Shown piece by piece: positions 5,592 to 11,656 of a stretch of DNA of 12,713 bases. The notes below the pieces were generated by a model. The model was not told the origin of the DNA, did no database searches, and saw only the letters and a program-made list of their open reading frames with translations. The DNA is taken from NCBI GenBank assembly GCA_023392635.1, contig JAEVYS010000012.1, positions 1 to 12,713 on the forward strand, in the 5' to 3' direction. The translations under genes and the position numbers were made by a program. Origin of the DNA: Actinomycetes bacterium. GTDB taxonomy: Bacteria > Actinomycetota > Actinomycetes > Propionibacteriales > Propionibacteriaceae. The first letter of the stretch is position 1. Every line of letters starts with the position of its first letter.

Positions 5592-7361
5592 ATGATCCAC
5601 CTCAGGCGGGCCGCCGTAGGCGTGCTCGGCATCTCCCTCACCCTGCTCGCGGCTCCCCCCGCCGCATCGGCCACGAGCCTGTCCGGCAACGACACCCGGA
5701 CCATCTCCTCGCGCGTCTTCTCCAGCGCCTCGCCCTTCTACCAGAAGCTGCCGGCCGACTCCCCGGCTGCCGCCGACTCCAGTGCGCTGGTGGCGAGCCT
5801 CAACAACCAGGCGCACGTGTTCTACGGCACGGCCACCGACGCCAACGTCGGCGTCAACACGGTGAGGTACACCCCGCCCATGTACGTCGCCCGAAGCACA
5901 GACCCGCTGTACGACGTGAAGGCGTGGAGTTGCCAGACCGGCTCCGGCTCGCTGGCCACGATGTTCAACGAGGCCATGCAGGACATCAACATTCCTGCCG
6001 ACGCCCAGCCCGACCCGTCGGACGACGGCAGCATGACCATCTACAACCCCGACACCAGGCAGCTGGTTGAGCTGTGGAAGGCTCGCAAGGTCGACGGTCA
6101 GTGGCAGGCCTGTTGGGGCGGTCGCATCAACGACGCCAGCACCAACATCGGTGTCTTCTCCGGTACCTGGGGCGCCTCCGCGAGCGGCATGGCGATGTGG
6201 GCCACGACCATCCGCGCGTCCGAGCTCCAGGCCGGGCGCATCGACCACGTGATCGGGCTGTCGATCCCGTACACGAAGTCGACGATCTCGTCCCCGGCCA
6301 TCCGTACCGACGGCTGGCGCAGCGGAACGGAGCTGTCGATCGGACAGATGCTGCGCCTACCCGCTTCGCTCGACCTCGACGCCATCAAGCTCTCCCCGCT
6401 GGCCCGGACGATCGCCAAGGCCGCCCAAGAGTACGGGATCATCATCACCGATACCGGCGGGTCGGTCAGCTTCGCCGCCGAGAACGCACTCAGCCTGGCC
6501 ACGAACCCGTACCCGACGATCTTCCGCAACCGGTGGGCGTTCCAGGAGCTGCAGGCGAACGCGGCACTCGGCGAGGCCGCGTTCCCGCTCGACAAGCTGG
6601 TGGCCCTTCCCGTCGACTACAAGGTGGCGGTCGCCGCGCCGGCACCCATGCCCACTCCCACGCCGACGCCGACCGCGACGCCGACCGCCGACTACGCGAG
6701 CCTGGTGAAGGCCTCCCGCCCTTCGCTGTACTGGCGGCTCAACGAGACGGGCTCCTCGGTCGCAGACTCCAGCGGGAACGGGCGCACCGGCACGATGACC
6801 ACTGTCTACCGGCCGGCGCCGGGAGCGCTGAGCGGCGACACGGCCGTGGCCACCTACGGCAATGACAAGTCACTGGTCTACGCCAACGCAGCCACCACGC
6901 CGTCCAACGACTACACGCTCCAGCTGTGGTTCAAGACCGGGACGGGCAAGGGGGGCAAGCTCGCCGGACTGGAGTCGTCCCCGCTCGGACTCGGCTCGTC
7001 GGCGAACCGCTCCCTCTACATGGTCAACGACGGACGCCTGGCGTTCGGGACCCTGGCGTCCGGGACGGCCACCTCGCTGATCAGCAGCAAGAAGTACAAC
7101 GACGGTGCGTGGCACATGGCGACCCTCACCCAGTCCGGCGCCGGGATGACCCTCTATGTCGACGCCGTTCGGGTGGCCTCCAACACCGTTGCCGGCTCCG
7201 CGGCGTCATCAGGGTACTGGCGGCTGGGTGGCGGCAACCTCGCAGCCTGGCCCAACCAGCCGACGAACCCGTACTTCGCCGGCTCGCTGGACGAGTTCGC
7301 CGTCTACAACGCCGCACTGGGTTCGGCCACGATCACCGCCCAGTTCAAGGCGCGGGCCTGA
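5592..7361 (+). CDS. Secreted two-domain protein: uncharacterised N-terminal domain plus C-terminal LamG (concanavalin A-like) domain
   Basis: This 589-residue protein starts with a Sec signal peptide (RR, hydrophobic core, PPAASA; cut after about residue 27). Residues 30-345 form a domain I cannot name. It has PPMYVARSTDPLYDV, DDGSMTIYNPDTRQLVELWKA, a Gly-rich stretch leading to RASELQAGRIDHVIGLSIP (about 208-225, His219), PAIRTDG and AKAAQEYGIIITDTGG. Its only two cysteines (114 and 174) could form a disulfide. A Pro-Thr linker (about 350-365) leads to a Laminin_G_3-type domain from about 371: PSLYWRLNETGSSVADSSGNG at its start, NDGAWHMATLTQSGAGMTLYVD in the middle and LDEFAVYNAALGSATITAQF at its end. 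LamG domains of this type usually bind carbohydrate, so the protein probably binds or processes the polymer outside the cell (inference). The ATG at 5592 was chosen because the signal peptide follows directly; the frame is open further upstream but reads as non-coding. It converges on the pyruvyl transferase gene. Confidence 0.85.
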   Translation: MIHLRRAAVGVLGISLTLLAAPPAASATSLSGNDTRTISSRVFSSASPFYQKLPADSPAAADSSALVASLNNQAHVFYGTATDANVGVNTVRYTPPMYVARSTDPLYDVKAWSCQTGSGSLATMFNEAMQDINIPADAQPDPSDDGSMTIYNPDTRQLVELWKARKVDGQWQACWGGRINDASTNIGVFSGTWGASASGMAMWATTIRASELQAGRIDHVIGLSIPYTKSTISSPAIRTDGWRSGTELSIGQMLRLPASLDLDAIKLSPLARTIAKAAQEYGIIITDTGGSVSFAAENALSLATNPYPTIFRNRWAFQELQANAALGEAAFPLDKLVALPVDYKVAVAAPAPMPTPTPTPTATPTADYASLVKASRPSLYWRLNETGSSVADSSGNGRTGTMTTVYRPAPGALSGDTAVATYGNDKSLVYANAATTPSNDYTLQLWFKTGTGKGGKLAGLESSPLGLGSSANRSLYMVNDGRLAFGTLASGTATSLISSKKYNDGAWHMATLTQSGAGMTLYVDAVRVASNTVAGSAASSGYWRLGGGNLAAWPNQPTNPYFAGSLDEFAVYNAALGSATITAQFKARA

Positions 7362-7373
7362 TCGGCTGAGCGC

Positions 7374-7412
7374 CGCCGCGGGACCACAGCGGGCCTCCGG
7401 ATTCCCGCGGCG
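7374..7412. terminator. Probable bidirectional terminator hairpin
   Basis: CGCCGCGGG (7374-7382) and CCCGCGGCG (7404-7412) are perfect 9-bp complements with a 21-base loop. They fill the gap between the stops of the LamG gene and the convergent pyruvyl transferase gene. A competing inner pairing, GCGGG with CCCGC, is also possible. No T-tract, as is often so in high-GC actinobacteria. Confidence 0.55.
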
Positions 7413-8555
7413 TCAGGCCGGAGCACCGAGCAGTTCGTCGAGCACGGCGAAGTGCGCCTCGGCGCTCCGGCCCACCGGCAACGGGTCCAGTCCTTCGAGC
7501 GCCCCGATGCGCGCGTAGCGCTCCTCGCGGGAGGCGTCGGCGAACTCTGCGAGCTTCCAGCCGCGATCGGCGATGCCGAGGTCGAGGAGCGTGTTCGTGA
7601 CCTTGTTGCTGTACTCGATGCTGCACACCCGCGCGCCGAACGCCAGGCCGAGCACCATGGCGTGGAACCGCGTGGCCACCACGGTCTGCGCACGACGCAG
7701 GACACCGAGGGCCGCATCGAGGTCCCCGCGGTAGAAGTGGGTGCCCACCGACGACCGCACCGCGGCGGGCAGCAGGGCCAGCACCCGCTCGATGACCGCC
7801 TCATCGCCCTCCATCGGGCAGAAGCTCATCAAGGTCACCCGCCTGCCCCCGCGGACGACCAGGTCGTCGACGAGTTCGGCGATGCCCGACTCGTACGCCT
7901 GTCGATGCGCGGACAGCCCGTCTCGTCCGGTCAGGTCCACCATGGAGACCACGACATCGCCGCCCGCTTCCTGCGTCGGCACCGAACCCTGTGCGCCCGT
8001 TCCCGCAGGACCGGGGAGGGCGAGGGAGAACAGCAGGTCCGGGGCGAGCCGCACCTGATCCACCGCACGGAGTTCGTCGCGGGAGGCGGAGTCACGCACC
8101 GTGACGTCCAGTGCCCGGGAGAAGATGTCCTCATAGGTCGCCAGGAACTCCGGGCTCTGCCAGGGGCCGAAGTTGCCGTTGAGGAAGAGCGCGCCGCCAC
8201 GGCTGCGCAGCAGCGCGGCGTCGCGGGCAGCGTTGCGACGCCACTCCCCCCGCTCCATGTAGAGCGAGCCGCCCAGCCTCACGACGTAGGGCGATCGCGC
8301 GACCAGCCGGCTCCGACGCAGCGCGTTGACCCGGAACGGGATGCGGAGCCTGCCCAGGATCCCGTCGACGTAGCGGACCTTGCGCTGCCTGCGCACGTTC
8401 GGGAGGCCGGCGAACGCGGACCCGTCGGTCTGGTCCTCGATGAACACGAACCGCACGTGCGGGTAGCGCCGCACCAGGGTCGCGAACAGCAGGTCGTCCC
8501 CCAGGTTGCGGTAGTCGTAGAAGTCCACGAACACCTCGCGGTCGCCGGCGCTCAC
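7413..8555 (-). CDS. Polysaccharide pyruvyl transferase family protein
   Basis: This 380-residue cytoplasmic protein has the family's motif order: YRNLGDDLL (15-23) at the start of the N-terminal Rossmann-like half, VRLGGSLYM (92-100), FLNGNFGPW (124-132), VRDSASRDEL (153-162), LAPDLLFSL (170-178), and late in the protein ATRFHAMVLGLAFG (His298) followed by IEYSNKVTNTLLDLG. Members of this family (CsaB/WcaK/AmsJ type) move pyruvate from phosphoenolpyruvate to a sugar as a ketal, giving the polymer a negative charge (established). The substrate sugar is unknown. The start is GTG 8555, which overlaps the flippase stop as GTGA and has GGAGGG six bases upstream, a strong ribosome binding site. 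It is the last gene of the leftward operon. The first motif is NLGDD rather than the more usual N-x-GD variants with Gly-rich flanks, and nothing else is missing. Confidence 0.87.
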   Translation of the reverse strand: MSAGDREVFVDFYDYRNLGDDLLFATLVRRYPHVRFVFIEDQTDGSAFAGLPNVRRQRKVRYVDGILGRLRIPFRVNALRRSRLVARSPYVVRLGGSLYMERGEWRRNAARDAALLRSRGGALFLNGNFGPWQSPEFLATYEDIFSRALDVTVRDSASRDELRAVDQVRLAPDLLFSLALPGPAGTGAQGSVPTQEAGGDVVVSMVDLTGRDGLSAHRQAYESGIAELVDDLVVRGGRRVTLMSFCPMEGDEAVIERVLALLPAAVRSSVGTHFYRGDLDAALGVLRRAQTVVATRFHAMVLGLAFGARVCSIEYSNKVTNTLLDLGIADRGWKLAEFADASREERYARIGALEGLDPLPVGRSAEAHFAVLDELLGAPA

Positions 8556-10141
8556 GCGACACCCTCCGTTGCCGGGCGTCCGCGCGAGCCGAGACGGGAC
8601 AGGAAGCTGCGGACCCGGCCCCAGCCGATGGTGTGGGCGAGGTAGAGAAGCAGCGCGGGCGCCGCGGCAGCTCCTACGGCCAGGAGCGCGAGCGCACCGT
8701 ACGGGATCACCGCGCCGACGACGAAGTGCGCGACGGCCCAACAGCACGACGCTGCCAGGGCGGCGGCACCGAGCACCGACGGCCAGGGCACCTGCCCCCA
8801 CGGCGTGGGAAGCGGCTGCGCGATCCGGTGGCGCCCGACCCAGGTCAGGTAGGCCGCCGAGGCGACGGCGGCGACCAGGGTGGCGCTGATCGTCCCGAGG
8901 ACCCCGAACGCGAGGATCAGGGGAACCGTCAGCGCCAGGTTGAGCACCGTGTTGAGCACGTCGTAGGTGAGGGTCAGCCCGGATCGTCCCAGCCCGTTGA
9001 GCCAGAACCGCTGCACGAGCATCAGCAGGGTGACACCGTGCGCCAGCAGCACCACAGCGGCCACCTGCCCGGGCAGGTCCGTGCCGAGGTGCAGCCACGC
9101 GGTGACGCCGAACCCGGCTGCGGGCACGCCGGCGGCGATCCAGCCCGCGACGAACCGCACCCAGAGCCGCTGGATTCCGCCGACCTCCGGAGCCGCCCCT
9201 TCGGGCCCCACCGCTCCCAGCGAGCGGACGATGCTGGTCTCGATGGGCGCGTACGCGTTCATCGGGATGCCGCGCAGCGTGCCGGCGAAGCTCGCCCCGG
9301 TCCCGTAGGCGGTCATCTGCGGGGCGGCGAAGCGCCCGACGAAGATGGCGTCGCCCTGCGCGGCCACGACGGTGAGCACCCCCGACACCTGCAGCTTCCA
9401 CGCGAACCGGAAGAACTCGCCGAGCAGGCTTCGTGGCACCAGCCGGACGGCCGTCCGGTCGAGGCGCCGGAACGCCGGTGGCAGGATCAGCAGGGTGGGG
9501 AGGGCCTGCTGGGCGATGAACGCGTAGCCGACCCCGACCAGGCCCCAGCCGTTGATGACGGTGAGGACCATCACCGTGGCATAGGCGAAGAAGCCGAGCA
9601 GGTCGCCGAGCGCGGGGATCCGGAACTGGTTGGTCGTGAGGAGAACCTGCGTGAACAGGCCGCGAACCTGCGCAACGGCAACGATCACGATCATCACGCG
9701 GAGCAGGAAGGTGGCTCCTCCCGGGTCCTCGGCGGAGCCGGGGAAGAACGCCATGATCGAAGGCGCAGCGAGGATGAAGATGCTACACAGCAGCGTCGCG
9801 GAGACGACCACGATGAGGACGAGCGTGGTCAGCAGCGACGTGGTGGCCGCGCGGTCCCCGCGTCCGGCGTACAGCCCGAAGTACCGGCGGGCGCTCGGCC
9901 CGACTCCCCCGTCCACGCTCCCGATGAACTGCTGGATGACGAGCACCAGCAGGAAGATGCCGTAGATCCCGACGCCGAGTCCGTGGATGACGAACGGGGT
10001 GAGCGCCAGGTTGAAGACCAGCGGGAGCATCTGGGCGAGCGCCTGCCAGCCGGTCCCGCCGGCCAGACGACGCAACAGCCCCGCGTCAGGCGTGGGGGCG
10101 TCGGGGCTCACCCCGGCGGACGCCGTGGGATCGCCGCTCAC
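8552..10141 (-). CDS. Wzx-type polysaccharide flippase (MOP superfamily membrane protein)
   Basis: This protein of about 529 residues is nearly all hydrophobic, with about 12-14 membrane helices. It opens with a short hydrophilic tail, then GTGWQALAQMLPLVFNLALTPFVIHGLGVGIYGIFLLVLVIQQFIG. This is the typical start of polysaccharide flippases in the MOP superfamily, with the conserved L-G-x-x-x-Y-G-x-F turn, and GVGPSARRYFGLYAGRGDR in the first cytoplasmic loop. Later helices include LLILPPAFRRLDRT and the second half from about residue 300. It should flip undecaprenyl-linked repeat units to the outer face. The GTG at 10141 overlaps the upstream gene's stop as GTGA and was chosen for that reason; the GTG at 10144 gives one more residue. 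Its own ribosome binding site is weak, so translation is probably coupled to the glycosyltransferase. Strictly it could be another MOP exporter, but the neighbours fit Wzx. Confidence 0.88.
   Translation of the reverse strand: MSGDPTASAGVSPDAPTPDAGLLRRLAGGTGWQALAQMLPLVFNLALTPFVIHGLGVGIYGIFLLVLVIQQFIGSVDGGVGPSARRYFGLYAGRGDRAATTSLLTTLVLIVVVSATLLCSIFILAAPSIMAFFPGSAEDPGGATFLLRVMIVIVAVAQVRGLFTQVLLTTNQFRIPALGDLLGFFAYATVMVLTVINGWGLVGVGYAFIAQQALPTLLILPPAFRRLDRTAVRLVPRSLLGEFFRFAWKLQVSGVLTVVAAQGDAIFVGRFAAPQMTAYGTGASFAGTLRGIPMNAYAPIETSIVRSLGAVGPEGAAPEVGGIQRLWVRFVAGWIAAGVPAAGFGVTAWLHLGTDLPGQVAAVVLLAHGVTLLMLVQRFWLNGLGRSGLTLTYDVLNTVLNLALTVPLILAFGVLGTISATLVAAVASAAYLTWVGRHRIAQPLPTPWGQVPWPSVLGAAALAASCCWAVAHFVVGAVIPYGALALLAVGAAAAPALLLYLAHTIGWGRVRSFLSRLGSRGRPATEGVA
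8562..8567 (-). promoter_or_regulatory. Ribosome binding site of the pyruvyl transferase gene
   Basis: GGAGGG on the minus strand, six bases before the GTG at 8555 and inside the end of the flippase gene. It fixes the start and shows that this gene has its own strong initiation signal despite the overlap. Confidence 0.7.
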
Positions 10142-11091
10142 CACCGGGTCCGGAGCCTTTCACGGAGCGGGAAGCCGTCGGGGAGCGCCTCCAGCACGGG
10201 CGCGACCAGCCCCGCCGTGAGCGCCGTCCGACGGACGCCGGGGTAGATGGGAAACCGGTCGGCGACCGCCCGCAACTGGTGCGCCGCTTCGCTGAACCGT
10301 CCCTGGGACCACGCGTCGCGGGCCCGCAGCCGCTGCCGGGTGGCGGAGCCCAGTTCCTCCCGCGCAGCGAGCAGTTCCTCCTCGCGCGCGGTGAAGGTGC
10401 CGGCGAACTGCTCGACGATCCGGGAGATCATCGCGTCCTCCGCGTCGAGCATGGCCGTGGCGTCGGAGGACTGGCTCTGGCCCTGCTGGCGGTAGTACGC
10501 CGCGATCTCGGGCTGGAACGCCACCCGCCAGCCGGACAGGATCGCCCGCGCCCAGTACTCCCAGTCCTCGGCCCGCGTGAGCTGCTCGTCGAACAGGCCG
10601 ATCTCGTCGACCATCGCCCGCGGGAACACCGAGAAGATCGAGACGATGTTGCCCTGGAGGATCGCCTCCCGCTGCCGTTCGCGCGGCACCTCGCCGAACG
10701 GCGAGTAGCCGTAGTCCTTCAACCCGGTGTCCGTCAGCAGCTTGCTGGCACAGGTGACCCACGTGCGCCCGGGCTCCTTCCGGAGCAGGCGCAGCGCCTC
10801 GGTGAGGTAGTGCGGAAGGAGGAAGTCGTCGGAGTCGCACAGCGCGATGACCTCCCCGCTCGCCCTGCGCAGCCCGGCGTTGCGGGCGGCGTTGGGTCCG
10901 GCGTTCTCCTGCGAGAGCACCACGATGCGGTCGCCGAACCCGCGCGCGATGGCGACCGTGTCGTCGGTCGAGCCGTCGTCGACCACCACCAGCTCGACAT
11001 CGGGATGGGTCTGGGTCAGGACGCCGCCGATCGCAGCGCCGATGCGCGCACCGGCGTTGTAGGTGGGCATGATGACACTGACTCTCGGCAC
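10138..11091 (-). CDS. Family 2 (GT-A) glycosyltransferase
   Basis: Numbering from the GTG at 11091 gives 317 residues. The GT2 catalytic domain is clear: PRVSVIMPTYNAG (2-14), ELVVVDDGSTDDT (33-45), SQENAGPNAARNAG (60-73), the metal-binding CDSDDF with Asp86-Ser-Asp88, and EDWEYWARAILSGW with the ED pair usual for the catalytic-base loop. A helical tail follows (REEELLAAREELG... to the end) resembling the TPR-like tails of some family 2 enzymes. It probably adds a sugar to the lipid-linked repeat unit at the cytoplasmic membrane face. The start is a choice. GTG 11091 has AGGAG five bases upstream and the domain begins at once. The in-frame ATG at 11151 adds 20 residues with several A/T-ending codons and no ribosome binding site. 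It is the first gene of the leftward operon; its stop overlaps the flippase start as GTGA. Confidence 0.88.
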   Translation of the reverse strand: MPRVSVIMPTYNAGARIGAAIGGVLTQTHPDVELVVVDDGSTDDTVAIARGFGDRIVVLSQENAGPNAARNAGLRRASGEVIALCDSDDFLLPHYLTEALRLLRKEPGRTWVTCASKLLTDTGLKDYGYSPFGEVPRERQREAILQGNIVSIFSVFPRAMVDEIGLFDEQLTRAEDWEYWARAILSGWRVAFQPEIAAYYRQQGQSQSSDATAMLDAEDAMISRIVEQFAGTFTAREEELLAAREELGSATRQRLRARDAWSQGRFSEAAHQLRAVADRFPIYPGVRRTALTAGLVAPVLEALPDGFPLRERLRTRW

Positions 11092-11096
11092 GTGCT

Positions 11097-11101
11097 CTCC
11101 T
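11097..11101 (-). promoter_or_regulatory. Ribosome binding site favouring the GTG 11091 start
   Basis: AGGAG on the minus strand, five bases before the GTG at 11091. The alternative ATG at 11151 has only gctcgtcacca upstream, with no purine-rich site. Confidence 0.55.
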
Positions 11102-11208
11102 GGTGATTCCGGCAGCCTCGGGCTCGAAATCGTCGGGTGGGTGACGGTCATTGGTGACGAGCGTACCCGAGGCTTTATTGCATAATTGTTTCAGGCGGGT
11201 TTCCGTAG

Positions 11209-11223
11209 AATTCATATTGAATT
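11209..11223. promoter_or_regulatory. AT-rich dyad, candidate operator of the divergent region
   Basis: AATTCA-TAT-TGAATT is a perfect 6-bp inverted repeat with a 3-base centre, within an unusually AT-rich patch (about 11172-11230) where a promoter for the leftward operon would be expected. It resembles the dyads bound by dimeric regulators. I could not pick a firm -35/-10 pair here. Confidence 0.4.
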
Positions 11224-11329
11224 TGGACGAACCCGGCCCGGCTCCGGCCGTGGCGTTGGGACGGTGACCAGCTATTCGTCCCGGCAGGTCGATCACCCGC
11301 CCTATGACCATGCACAACGCCATCAGGGC

Positions 11330-11359
11330 TTGTCAAATCATGCTTGGTCGGTCTATAGG
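11330..11359 (+). promoter_or_regulatory. Candidate rightward promoter for the sugar-phosphate transferase gene
   Basis: TTGTCA (11330-11335) and TATAGG (11354-11359) are 18 bases apart. If active, the leader would be about 290 bases and would include the palindromes at 11444-11457 and 11482-11493. This is the best pair I see in the rightward direction of a gap that holds no convincing gene. Confidence 0.35.
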
Positions 11360-11443
11360 GCGACCCTCCCCGCGGCGCGACCGGCCTGCACCCGGGAGAA
11401 CGCGTGACCACTAGGACGGACGACGATCCGTGCGACTCAGCTT

Positions 11444-11457
11444 GTGCTCACGAGCAC
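11444..11457. repeat. Inverted repeat in the divergent region
   Basis: GTGCTC-AC-GAGCAC: perfect 6-bp arms around two bases. Either an operator half-site pair or a small hairpin in the long leader of the rightward gene. Confidence 0.45.
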
Positions 11458-11481
11458 TTGCGTAATCTTACTCACGCAGGT

Positions 11482-11493
11482 CCGTCCGGACGG
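11482..11493. repeat. Perfect 12-bp palindrome in the divergent region
   Basis: CCGTCCGGACGG is its own complement. The related string GGACGGAC occurs at 11414-11421 and its complement GTCCGTCC at 11480-11487, so the same half-site is present three times within 80 bases, as expected for a cluster of regulator sites or for alternative RNA pairings. Confidence 0.45.
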
Positions 11494-11656
11494 TCGCGCA
11501 TTATGAGACGATTTGGATAAATCCGGAACGTCTGTCAGTGTGGATGTCGTCGGCATTAGTTCGGGGGATCACACTGCCGGCCCCGGCCCTCGCCACGAGT
11601 GGCTGCCCCCGTCCGCCCCATGTAAGTCAACAATCTGGTTAGCGCCGGGGGGTTTC

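Noticed and set aside
6645..6692. Short tandem repeat considered as a CRISPR or DNA repeat element
   Set aside because: It is a degenerate six-base period encoding a Pro-Thr linker (PTPTPTPTATPT) between two protein domains.
8556..9401. Upstream extension of the pyruvyl transferase frame by 282 codons
   Set aside because: The extension reads through the flippase gene in another frame with Arg/Gly/Ala-rich nonsense. The GTG at 8555 with GGAGGG and the family length fit better.
8633..10246. Open frame of 537 codons on the plus strand opposite the flippase
   Set aside because: Low-complexity charged composition (RDEGQH-rich) antisense to an unmistakable membrane transporter; no start signal.
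11175..11411. Small open frames on both strands in the right-hand divergent region
   Set aside because: No ribosome binding sites, third positions are not G/C-biased like the real genes, and they overlap candidate promoters and dyads.
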